Origin: Desulforamulus ferrireducens
Lineage (GTDB): Bacteria; Bacillota; Desulfotomaculia; Desulfotomaculales; Desulfotomaculaceae
Assembly (NCBI RefSeq): GCF_002005145.1
Contig: NZ_CP019698.1
Location: 930,001-994,000 of the forward strand
DNA: 64,000 nucleotides
Direction of reading: 5' to 3'
Made by a program: the position numbers and the translations under genes. Below are positions 16,145 to 23,311 of this stretch, piece by piece (the stretch's first letter is position 1; every line of letters starts with the position of its first letter). Under the pieces are notes generated by a model. That model was given only the letters and a program-made list of their open reading frames with translations, was not told where the DNA came from and made no database searches.

Positions 16145-17122
16145 ATGGTACGAAAAATAAAAAAGAAAAAGTCAGGAATACGCGAATTTGTAATATTTTT
16201 ATTGATAGTTGTTGTTTTTGCTTTTGTTTTCAAATTCATTATTACTCCGGGAAACCAACATGAGTTTGAGAAAGAATATGTCGATAAAACAACGCCTATT
16301 CCCTCGTCAGATATAGAACCCGATTCCTCTGTTTCTATATCTCTCGATAAACTAAACAGTACTAATGCGATCCTAATTCGTTTAGAAGATCAAACTATTC
16401 TGATGCAAAAAAGTAGCGAAGAAAAGATCTATCCTGCTTCGTTAACTAAAATGATGACAGCTATTGTTGCAATAGAAAATTTAACAAATTTGCAGAAAGA
16501 AATACAACTAACCCATTATACCTTTAATGGTCTTTATAGTTCCAATGCTTCTATGGCTGGTTTCCAGCCAGGTGAGAAGGTTAGGGCTATTGATCTTTTA
16601 TACGGTGTGATGCTTCGAAGTGGTGCAGAAGCTTGTATTGGTCTTGCGGATCATATTGCTGGTTCGGAGCAAAATTTTGTAACGATGATGAATCAAAAGG
16701 CGGCAGATCTAGGGATGTACAACACTCATTTTGAAAATACCACCGGACTTCACAATGAAAACCACTACACAACAGTGAAAGATCTGGCTGTTCTTCTAAG
16801 CTATGCTTTGCAAAATGATACTTTCAGGGAAATTTTTACTTCATCTCGTCATTCCACACAACCCACGAATAAGCACCCTGGAGGGATAACCTTTAACAAT
16901 ACCATGTTTGAAAAACTCAACAATCAAAACATTATTGATGGAGAAATTTTAGGAGGGAAAACTGGATATACCGATGAAGCTGGACTGTGTCTTGCGAGTC
17001 TTGCCAAAGTGGATCACAAAGAATATATATTGATTACAGCTGGTGCAAAAGGAGATATCTATTCTGAACAGTATAATATTACCGATGCATTAGTTGTATA
17101 CAATAGAATCGGGAAACAATGA
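16145..17122 (+). CDS. vanY: VanY-type D-alanyl-D-alanine carboxypeptidase (peptidase S11)
   Basis: 325 residues, ATG preceded by AAGGAGG. One N-terminal membrane anchor (FVIFLLIVVVFAFVFKFII), then a penicillin-binding S11 domain: catalytic S99 and K102 in ASLTK, KTG box in GGKTGYTDEAG. The middle motif reads RSGAEA instead of the usual SxN, as in VanY of the vanD type. It would remove the terminal D-Ala from peptidoglycan precursors outside the membrane, lowering glycopeptide targets. Its own candidate operator precedes it. The two-component neighbours support the van assignment; without them it would be called DacA/PBP5-like. Confidence 0.8.
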   Translation: MVRKIKKKKSGIREFVIFLLIVVVFAFVFKFIITPGNQHEFEKEYVDKTTPIPSSDIEPDSSVSISLDKLNSTNAILIRLEDQTILMQKSSEEKIYPASLTKMMTAIVAIENLTNLQKEIQLTHYTFNGLYSSNASMAGFQPGEKVRAIDLLYGVMLRSGAEACIGLADHIAGSEQNFVTMMNQKAADLGMYNTHFENTTGLHNENHYTTVKDLAVLLSYALQNDTFREIFTSSRHSTQPTNKHPGGITFNNTMFEKLNNQNIIDGEILGGKTGYTDEAGLCLASLAKVDHKEYILITAGAKGDIYSEQYNITDALVVYNRIGKQ

Positions 17123-17216
17123 TATGTTCCCGGGTTGACCCCCTAATTTTAGAGTCACACACTCTTATTCAATGATTCCCTTAGACTTACATTTTTTTAT
17201 CTGCCAGAGGCACCAC

Positions 17217-17342
17217 CATTACCACCCCTAAAAATATCTACACCGGGAAGGTGCCAATCAAGGGTAAAGACTTCGCCGCCGCTGTCGCGTCCCCTTGACA
17301 GGCACCTTCCCGATGTAGGGTGTAGCAATTAGGCGGTAATGG
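17217..17342. repeat. 126-bp imperfect inverted repeat (long hairpin)
   Basis: CCATTACC at 17217 pairs with GGTAATGG ending 17342; CGGGAAGGTGCC pairs with GGCACCTTCCCG; TCAAGGG pairs with CCCTTGA; the loop is GC-rich (CTTCGCCGCCGCTG). Its layout recalls the core hairpin of the element at 2049-2391, but the sequence differs. It may be a small palindromic mobile element or a structured RNA. It lies directly at the 3' end of an IS3 relic. The rest of 17123-17216 holds nothing I recognise. Confidence 0.55.
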
Positions 17343-17351
17343 GGAAAAATA

Positions 17352-17577
17352 TTATACCTTTACAACAAATGGCTTAATCTCTCCTGCAGTCATCTGCTGA
17401 TTGAATTCAAAGGGAGAAAGGTCATAGAGACTGCCATGAATTCTGCTCTGATTGTAAAACTCAATGAATTCTCTAACTTTTTATAAGCTTCCTGATAGTT
17501 CCTAAATTCATGCCTGCTGAAGCACTCACGTTCTAGTATGGAGTGGAAAGATTCAATATGAGTAGTCAATTAGTATG
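17352..17577 (-). pseudogene. Relic of an IS3-family OrfB transposase C-terminus
   Basis: The minus strand reads IESFHSILERECFSRHEF and, in a shifted frame, REFIEFYNQSRIHGSLYDLS, PFEFNQQMTAGEIKPFV and a stop. This is the last part of an IS3/IS150-type integrase domain; its glutamate is in the ESFHS block. A one-base slip in an AAAAA run separates the two pieces, and the upstream two thirds are missing. Non-functional. Confidence 0.7.
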
Positions 17578-17727
17578 CGATCATATATATCTAAGATTCC
17601 CATGAAATAAAAGTAAGCGACAAACCCGCCGTCACCTAGAATCACACATACAAAACTGATACACTGGGCTATGAAAAACTTGAAAAACCACTAGTGGTAA
17701 TTCAAGACGAACAGGAGTATCAGCAAT

Positions 17728-18120
17728 ATGAATACTAGAGAAATTGCTGCGGAATACCGCCTGGCACACTGGGCACAGATCGTGCGCAGAAAAAATGAAA
17801 GCGGCCTTAGTATTAAAGCCTTCTGTGCAAACGAGGGATTCCGTGAAAACACCTACTACTATTGGCAAAGGAAGCTGCGAGAAGCTGCCTGTGAACAACT
17901 AACAGAAATTCGAACTGAGCACGCAAAGCTGCCTTGCCTAGTCCCACCAGGATTTGCCGAATTGAAAATTACAGACGCACCTGAAAAGTTTCCTGTCCAC
18001 AACGATGCCAAACAGAGTGAAATCCGCATTGAACTTGGAGGAATGCGGATTGCTGCGGACAGCGCCTATCCGGTAGAAAAGATAGCCGCACTGCTTGGCC
18101 TGTTTAAACAGCTATGCTAA
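17728..18120 (+). CDS. tnpA: IS66 accessory protein TnpA (second IS66)
   Basis: 130 residues. EYRLAHWAQIVRRKNESGLS and YYYWQRKLREA are the helix-turn-helix region of IS66/IS3-type TnpA; the C-terminal half (IRIELGGMRIAADSAYP and IAALLGLFKQLC) is the conserved TnpA tail. It overlaps tnpB by 7 bases. Confidence 0.82.
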   Translation: MNTREIAAEYRLAHWAQIVRRKNESGLSIKAFCANEGFRENTYYYWQRKLREAACEQLTEIRTEHAKLPCLVPPGFAELKITDAPEKFPVHNDAKQSEIRIELGGMRIAADSAYPVEKIAALLGLFKQLC

Positions 18121-18467
18121 GCCTGGCCGGAAAACGGGTATTTCTCGCCTGCGGTCACACAGATATGCGGAAAAGCATCAACGGGCTTGCGGCCATTGTG
18201 GAAGGGAGTTTCAAACTTGACCCATGTGACGGGGCACTGTTCGTATTCTGCAACAGAAGCCGCGACCGCATAAAAATATTGGAATGGGATGGCGACGGGT
18301 TCTGGCTTCACTTCAAACGTCTGGAAAAAGGACATTTTCGGTGGCCAACGTCCGGTGAAGAACAGACCCTTGTGCTAACAGGTGAGGAATTGTCAATCCT
18401 ATTAGGTGGGACAAGGGTGGCATTAAAGCTAAGGCGAAAAGAATTGCTGGGAAAACGAATTACATAA
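18114..18467 (+). CDS. tnpB: IS66 Orf2-like protein TnpB (second IS66)
   Basis: 117 residues with ACGHTDMRKSINGLAAIV, LFVFCNRSRDRIKILEWDG and FWLHFKRLEKGHFRWP, the standard IS66 TnpB signature. Complete. Confidence 0.9.
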   Translation: MLSLAGKRVFLACGHTDMRKSINGLAAIVEGSFKLDPCDGALFVFCNRSRDRIKILEWDGDGFWLHFKRLEKGHFRWPTSGEEQTLVLTGEELSILLGGTRVALKLRRKELLGKRIT

Positions 18468-18522
18468 AAAATATGCAAAAAAATAACTTGCTTTTCAAAG
18501 TTTTCCATGAGAATATGGAGAT

Positions 18523-20070
18523 ATGGAAACTGCAAACAACTGGACCGAAATAATAGCTGAAAAGGATGCCCGTATAGCCGAACTGGAGATGCTCGTAAAG
18601 TTTTACGAGGAACAGTTTCGGCTTTCTAAACATCGCCAATTTGGGCCATCAAGCGAAAAGGGTACTTTGCCTGGTCAGCTTGGTCTGTTTGACGAGGTTG
18701 AAAAAGAAGCTGATTTACAAAAAAACGAGCCGGAGCTCGAAGAAATTACCTATGCCCGCCGCAAACGCATTGGCAAAAGAAAAGATGACCTGTCAGTATT
18801 GCCGGTGGAGACGGTGGAACATACACTTCCCGAAGAAGAACGAGTTTGTCCTGAATGCGGTGGGATGCTGCATGAAATGGGACATGATACCCGGCGCGAG
18901 CTTGTAATTATTCCTCCTCAGGTCAAGGTTGTGGAGCATAGACGTGCCGTACTATCCTGCCGGAACTGCGAAAAAAATGGCGACCATGTGCCTATAGTAA
19001 AGGCGGAAATGCCCAAGCCGCTAATCAGCGGCAGCCTTGCTTCGCCATCTGCAGTGGCCCACATCATAACACAAAAATATGTTCAGCATATCCCACTGTA
19101 CCGGCAAGAGCAAGACTGGAAAAGGCAGGGGGTGCGGCTTTCCCGCCAGACTATGGCCAACTGGGTCATCCGCTGCAGTGAGGATTGGCTGTTGCCCATT
19201 TATGAGCGAATGAAGGCCATATTGCTGACACAGGATGTGCTTCATGCTGATGAGAGTACAGTGCAGGTTTTACGGGAACCTGGGAAGACTGCCGTTTCAA
19301 ACAGCTATATGTGGTTGTACAGGACAAGTGGGGATACAAAACGGCAGATTGTTCTCTTTGAGTATCAACCCAGCCGGTCAAGCACCCACCCGCGGCAGTT
19401 TTTAAAGGGTTTTAGGGGCTTTCTGCACACAGATGGCTATGCTGCCTATCACACATTACCCGGGGTCACAGTTGTGGGATGTTGGGTTCATATGCGACGT
19501 AAATTTGAGGATGCCCTTAAGGCTATTCCAAATTGCGAAAGGGCTGTATCATCAGCAAACGATGCTGTTAGGCGCATTGGCTTACTTTTCCACCTGGAAG
19601 AACAGTGGGAAAGTTTAACCCCTGAAGAACGCTACAAACTGAGATTAGAGAAATCTAAGCCTCTGGCAGAGGCTTTTTTTGGCTGGCTGCAAACGTTGAC
19701 CGTCCTTCCCAAAACCGCTATGGGAAAGGCGGTGCACTATGCATTGGAACAGCGCGAATGGCTAATGAATGTCTACCTTGACGGGCGTACTGAACTCTCG
19801 AACAACCGCGCGGAAAATGCCGTGCGTCCCTTTGCCTTGGGCCGCAAAAATTGGTTGTTCTGCAATGCTGTCAAAGGGGCTATATCAAGCTCGGTGGTTT
19901 ATTCCATCATAGAAACCGCCAAAGCAAACGGGCTGCTGCCCTTTGAATATATGAAATTCCTACTTGAAACTGTTCCATCTACATCAATTGGGGAATTGGA
20001 TGCCCTATTACCTTGGGGCGAAGCTATCCCCGAAAAATGCCGTATGCCATTTACAAAGGAGAATGCCTAA
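18523..20070 (+). CDS. tnpC: IS66 transposase TnpC (second IS66)
   Basis: 515 residues, complete. N-terminal helical region, zinc-finger-like block (CPECGGML, CRNCEKNG), and DDE domain with LHADESTVQVL, HTDGYAAYH and LSNNRAENAVRPF. It ends with the IS66 C-terminal segment LLPWGEAIPEKCRM. The stop overlaps the start of the next ORF by 8 bases. Confidence 0.92.
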   Translation: METANNWTEIIAEKDARIAELEMLVKFYEEQFRLSKHRQFGPSSEKGTLPGQLGLFDEVEKEADLQKNEPELEEITYARRKRIGKRKDDLSVLPVETVEHTLPEEERVCPECGGMLHEMGHDTRRELVIIPPQVKVVEHRRAVLSCRNCEKNGDHVPIVKAEMPKPLISGSLASPSAVAHIITQKYVQHIPLYRQEQDWKRQGVRLSRQTMANWVIRCSEDWLLPIYERMKAILLTQDVLHADESTVQVLREPGKTAVSNSYMWLYRTSGDTKRQIVLFEYQPSRSSTHPRQFLKGFRGFLHTDGYAAYHTLPGVTVVGCWVHMRRKFEDALKAIPNCERAVSSANDAVRRIGLLFHLEEQWESLTPEERYKLRLEKSKPLAEAFFGWLQTLTVLPKTAMGKAVHYALEQREWLMNVYLDGRTELSNNRAENAVRPFALGRKNWLFCNAVKGAISSSVVYSIIETAKANGLLPFEYMKFLLETVPSTSIGELDALLPWGEAIPEKCRMPFTKENA

Positions 20071-20485
20071 GATGTCCAGAGGCACCGCAACTAAATTTAT
20101 GATGACTTTTGTCCAGGAATATCTGGATGGAAAGCGTAGTCGCTTAGACTTTGATTTAGATTTCAACCATTACCTGATAAAGCACTATGCAAAAATGGAA
20201 CGAGAAAATCCGGATCTTGCGGAGTGCTTTAATTATTACCTGGCTGAGGAAGGATTTGACCAAGCAGTGGGCCTGTCGGACGACCGGCACAGAAGGTTAA
20301 TTCAAAAACAATTTAACGAATTTAAAGCGGCCCTGCGTGATGGATTTTTTGAGGGGGAACCAGTTATCCATATCCCCCTCATCCATTCCTGGGCGCTTTT
20401 TATATATGTTAGCATACCCGTAGTGCTGGCAACAGGTGACGTAGGATTTGACGCTTACAGATCCACGAGAGGAAACCGTTACTAG
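20063..20485 (+). CDS. Extra small ORF of the second IS66, unknown function
   Basis: ATG 20063 overlaps the tnpC stop and reads MPKMSRGTATKF, followed by an acidic, helical 90-residue segment with DFDLDFNHYLIKHYAKME and FNYYLAEEGFDQAV. The first 95 residues look like a real globular protein that goes with some Firmicutes IS66 elements. The remaining 45 residues (from GEPVIH on) run through the IS right end and into the first CRISPR repeat, so the natural C-terminus may have been altered by insertion. Function unknown. Confidence 0.55.
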   Translation: MPKMSRGTATKFMMTFVQEYLDGKRSRLDFDLDFNHYLIKHYAKMERENPDLAECFNYYLAEEGFDQAVGLSDDRHRRLIQKQFNEFKAALRDGFFEGEPVIHIPLIHSWALFIYVSIPVVLATGDVGFDAYRSTRGNRY

Positions 20486-21306
20486 ACTACCTATGAGGGA
20501 TTGAAACATTGCTGGCAGTAATTCTTTAGGAACCGTCACGGCGTTACTAGACTACCTATGAGGGATTGAAACCCCCAATCCATACTGTTACCTCCCCGTT
20601 TAATAATTGTTACTAGACTACCTATGAGGGATTGAAACACTATTTTTCTTAATAATGTTCTTAATCCCTTTTTAGGTTACTAGACTACCTATGAGGGATT
20701 GAAACTCAACCTACCATTTACAGCATGGTTACTGTATGTATTAGTTACTAGACTACCTATGAGGGATTGAAACCAGTGCTTACTCATAGCAGAGTAGGCA
20801 CAATAAAGGGTTACTAGACTACCTATGAGGGATTGAAACGCAAAAACGAAAACAATGCCATCGTATCATGGAAGCCGTTACTAGACTACCTATGAGGGAT
20901 TGAAACATAAGGTAAAGTTGGGACTTTTTACAGTCCCATTTTATGTTACTAGACTACCTATGAGGGATTGAAACTCCGGTATATCATCCAGGTTCATGGA
21001 GGTTTGCTGGTTACTAGACTACCTATGAGGGATTGAAACGGATTTATTGCAGGACTTAAAAAGGCCATAAGAATTTGTTACTAGACTACCTATGAGGGAT
21101 TGAAACTTTTTCCTTCCCCCTCGTAATCCTTTGGAGTATGGGTTACTAGACTACCTATAAGGAATTGAAACGAAGATGCCACACTGGATATCAGGTGTCA
21201 CGGTTTGACTCGTTACTAGACTACCTAGATTGAAACGAAAAAGCCGCTTAACTAATGCCTATATCAAATCAATAGCGTAATTAGCCTACCTATAGGGGTT
21301 TGAAAC
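20478..21306 (+). CRISPR. CRISPR array, 13 repeats and 12 spacers, no cas genes nearby
   Basis: The 30-bp repeat starts GTTACTAGAC and ends GGGATTGAAAC. Repeats start at 20478, 20543, 20609, 20676, 20744, 20810, 20877, 20945, 21010, 21077, 21142, 21212 and 21277; spacers are 35-40 bp. The first ten repeats are identical; number 11 has two changes, number 12 has lost 5 bases, and number 13 has about seven changes. The ending ATTGAAAC is the 5' handle seen in type I-A/I-B and III crRNAs, so transcription is rightward and the decayed end is the old, leader-distal end. The leader should lie to the left, but IS66 ends only 19 bases before repeat 1. Confidence 0.95.
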
Positions 21307-21500
21307 CTAGTAAAGTGCAGTCCATATGTTCTAGTCATATTTAGCAGGGGGTTGGTACCTTGTTTTTGATTGGCATTACTGGTGTGTGCGTGTATTGAAA
21401 ACCAGGATTGTCCACTTTCAATCCAACTTTAATCTATTTGAATCTATTTGCCCCATTGCGGTGTATTAGTTAAGAAGCGGAATTTATTAAGTTTCTAAAA
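21307..21500. other. Intergenic spacer between CRISPR and sigK
   Basis: I see no coding frame, hairpin or further repeat in this AT-rich stretch. Confidence 0.5.
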
Positions 21501-21534
21501 ACAATATGGAAGGCCGCCTATTGGCAGCCTTCCA
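21501..21534 (-). terminator. sigK terminator spanning the stop codon
   Basis: On the minus strand TGGAAGGCTGCC pairs with the GGCGGCCTTCCA half, followed by TATTGTTTTT. The stop codon at 21518-21520 lies in the loop, so the last codons form the left arm. Confidence 0.75.
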
Positions 21535-22225
21535 TACATAGCTCTTTAACTAATTTATTTAAAGCTCTTTTCTCAATGCGTGATACATAGGAACGGGAGA
21601 TGCCTAGTGCGCGGGCAATTTCCCGCTGGGTCTTGCGACTGGAATTGCCCAGACCAAAACGCATTTCCAGCACTTTTTTTTCTCGGTTGCTTAATTTACG
21701 AACCTTTTCCAATAGACGATTCTTTTCAAAGGTAATTTCCACAGTATCTGCTACTACCTCTGGGTCGGTACCCAGAATATCAATAAGACTTATTTCATTA
21801 CCTTCTTTGTCAACTCCAATGGGATCATAAAGTGAAACCTCTGCCTTTACTTTTTTGATAAACCTTAAGTGCATCAGAATTTCATTTTCAATACAGCGAG
21901 CAGCATAGGTTGCCAGACGAGTACCCTTGTCTGGTTTAAAGGTGTTAATTGCCTTAATTAGACCGATGGTTCCGATGGAAATTAAATCATCAACGTCCTC
22001 TCCTGTGGAGTCAAATTTCTTGACGATATGAGCCACTAACCGGAGGTTTCTTTCTGTAAGGACGTTGCGTGCGTCTTCATCCCCCTTCGCCAGCATGCCA
22101 AGATAATGGGACTCTTCCTTTTCATTTAGAGGTTGGGGAAAGGTGTTGTTGGCGATGTAGGAAACCAGTGCCATCACACCATGGACAACCGACAGAAAAG
22201 CAGCCGTGCACAGGCCGGAAAGCAT
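21518..22225 (-). CDS. sigK: RNA polymerase sporulation sigma factor SigK
   Basis: 235 residues from ATG 22225, with AGGGGGG upstream. A hydrophobic pro-region ([16 protein letters not shown] context) precedes region 2 ([55 protein letters not shown]) and region 4 with the helix-turn-helix [22 protein letters not shown]. This is the late mother-cell sigma factor, made as pro-sigma-K and cleaved at the membrane. The gene is one uninterrupted frame: no skin element splits it. It stands alone, divergent from yqeG. Confidence 0.92.
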   Translation of the reverse strand: MLSGLCTAAFLSVVHGVMALVSYIANNTFPQPLNEKEESHYLGMLAKGDEDARNVLTERNLRLVAHIVKKFDSTGEDVDDLISIGTIGLIKAINTFKPDKGTRLATYAARCIENEILMHLRFIKKVKAEVSLYDPIGVDKEGNEISLIDILGTDPEVVADTVEITFEKNRLLEKVRKLSNREKKVLEMRFGLGNSSRKTQREIARALGISRSYVSRIEKRALNKLVKELCMEGCQ

Positions 22226-22260
22226 CAAAGCAATCCCCCCTATTAAATTCAGTCAACAAT

Positions 22261-22348
22261 ACATATTATGTAAAGAGGAAAAATGGGTGTCTGTCCGGCA
22301 TGGGAAGATTATTGTCATCTGGTAGGTAGGATTAAAGTTGACGAAGGA
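22261..22348 (+). repeat. Direct repeat, copy a (upstream of sigK and yqeG)
   Basis: Begins ACATATTATGTAAAG, contains GGGTGTCTGTCCGGCATGG, and ends AAAGTTGACGAAGGA. About 80% identical to copy b at 22579-22655, with a 9-10-base insertion in the middle. Confidence 0.7.
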
Positions 22349-22406
22349 TATCAGATATAAAGTACAAATAGGCATTGTGGCAGAAAGGGAGGGGCAAATG
22401 GGATAA

Positions 22407-22574
22407 AGCTCTTATAGTCCTGGTGTTTTTGTGGACTTAAGAGGGACCGTACGAGTCGTTGACCTAGAGGTTACAGAGCGTAAAGAAGTAGTAATTAGAG
22501 TCGGTGAAGGCCAGAATCCCGGAAAGTTCCAGTTCATCATCTTTTCCACAGCTAATTTTGTTTCGCCATATTGA
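22407..22574 (+). pseudogene. Start-less relic ORF between the two direct repeats
   Basis: A 56-codon open frame without start reads GVFVDLRGTVRVVDLEVTER, then KEVVIRVGEGQNPGKFQF, and stops at 22574. The codon pattern looks coding, and the wording is reminiscent of spore-associated SPOCS-type domains, but that is uncertain. The same frame continues upstream across a TAA (near 22404) with RYKVQIGIVAEREG. Probably a decayed gene. Confidence 0.35.
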
Positions 22575-22578
22575 TTAT

Positions 22579-22655
22579 ACATATTATGTAAAGTAGTAAA
22601 ACGGGTGTTTGTCCGGCAATGGAAGAGTGGAGGTAGGAGTAAAGTTGACGAAAGG
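22579..22655 (+). repeat. Direct repeat, copy b
   Basis: Begins ACATATTATGTAAAG, contains GGGTGTTTGTCCGGCAATGG, and ends AAAGTTGACGAAAGG. The TTGACG near its end is the -35 of the yqeG promoter. Confidence 0.7.
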
Positions 22656-22673
22656 TACCAATACAGGTAAAAT
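22645..22673 (+). promoter_or_regulatory. Sigma-A-type promoter of yqeG
   Basis: TTGACG, 17 bases, TAAAAT, placed 38 bases before the yqeG start. Confidence 0.6.
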
Positions 22674-22710
22674 AATTTAGACATTGACTATTCCAGAAGA
22701 TGGTGAAGGT

Positions 22711-23211
22711 ATGCTTTCCAAGCTTTATCCCCGCAGGTATGTAACTAATTTGTTTCAAATAGATTTGGCAGAATTAAAAAGACTGGGTATTAAGGCCATT
22801 CTTTTTGATATAGATAATACCCTTATCCCCTGGGATCGTCAGCACTTAGACCCCGCAATTGAAACATGGTTTAGAAAAATCCAGGAACAGGGGTTTAAAG
22901 TTTGTTTTGTTTCCAACAATAATGAAGAACGAGTTGCCACCTTATCCAATATTTTACAGGTGCCCGGCGTACATAAAGCCCGTAAGCCCTTTAGAACAGG
23001 GCTGCGGAAAGCACTCAGCATAGTGGGTGCCGAGGCACATGAAACAGCTATGGTAGGTGATCAGGTTTTTACTGATGTGCTGGCCGGTAATCGCCTGGGG
23101 TTATATACCATTTTGGTCACGCCGTTGGCGGGTAAAGAGTTTTTAGGTACCAGAATTAATCGTCAACTGGAGAAACTTATACTGCAGCGCATAAAAAGAC
23201 GCCATTTGTAA
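22711..23211 (+). CDS. yqeG: YqeG family HAD phosphatase
   Basis: 166 residues from ATG 22711, with GGTGAAGG upstream. HAD IIIA motifs: DIDNTLIPWD (nucleophile aspartate), FVSNNN (motif II), KPFRTGLRKAL (motif III lysine), VGDQVFTDVLAGNRLG (motif IV). Proteins of this family are small cytosolic phosphatases present in most Firmicutes, often near aroE or yqeH; a phosphatidylglycerophosphatase-like role has been suggested for relatives but is not shown here. A terminator follows, so it is probably transcribed alone. Confidence 0.88.
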   Translation: MLSKLYPRRYVTNLFQIDLAELKRLGIKAILFDIDNTLIPWDRQHLDPAIETWFRKIQEQGFKVCFVSNNNEERVATLSNILQVPGVHKARKPFRTGLRKALSIVGAEAHETAMVGDQVFTDVLAGNRLGLYTILVTPLAGKEFLGTRINRQLEKLILQRIKRRHL

Positions 23212-23255
23212 TCCCGTATAGGAGAATTAATCAACATCTTTTTAGAAGGTTTGTT

Positions 23256-23283
23256 AAGGCTTGGCTCAGCCAAGCTTTTCTTG
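23256..23283 (+). terminator. Terminator between yqeG and aroE
   Basis: AAGGCTTGGCT and AGCCAAGCTTTT form a compact hairpin followed by CTTG. Confidence 0.7.
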
Positions 23284-23311
23284 TACATTTCTGAAAGGGG
23301 AGGGACAGGGG

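Larger units (their letters stand above)
17613..20458. mobile_element. IS66-family insertion sequence, second copy (different type)
   Basis: 2,846 bp bounded by GTAAGCGACAAACCCGCCGT on the left and, inverted on the right, GTAAGCGTCAAATCCTACGT. Its genes are only distantly similar to those of the first IS66, so this is another member. It has an extra fourth ORF. Flanking octamers (AAATAAAA, AGATCCAC) do not match. The right end stops 19 bases before the first CRISPR repeat. Confidence 0.88.

Noticed and set aside
16145-17122. Ordinary DacA/PBP5 rather than VanY
   Set aside because: Not fully excluded, but the missing SxN form (SGAE), the N-terminal anchor and the vanR-vanS neighbours favour VanY of the vanD type.
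11327-20458. Composite transposon formed by the two IS66 elements around vanRSY
   Set aside because: The two IS66 differ in sequence, ends and gene content, so they could not form one transposing unit in the usual way.
20478-22225. cas genes next to the CRISPR array
   Set aside because: The left neighbour is IS66 and the right neighbour is sigK; no Cas motif is seen anywhere in the window.
22284-22360. 25-codon ORF starting ATGGGTGTCTGTCCG in direct repeat copy a
   Set aside because: The second repeat copy does not keep the start or the frame, so coding is unlikely.
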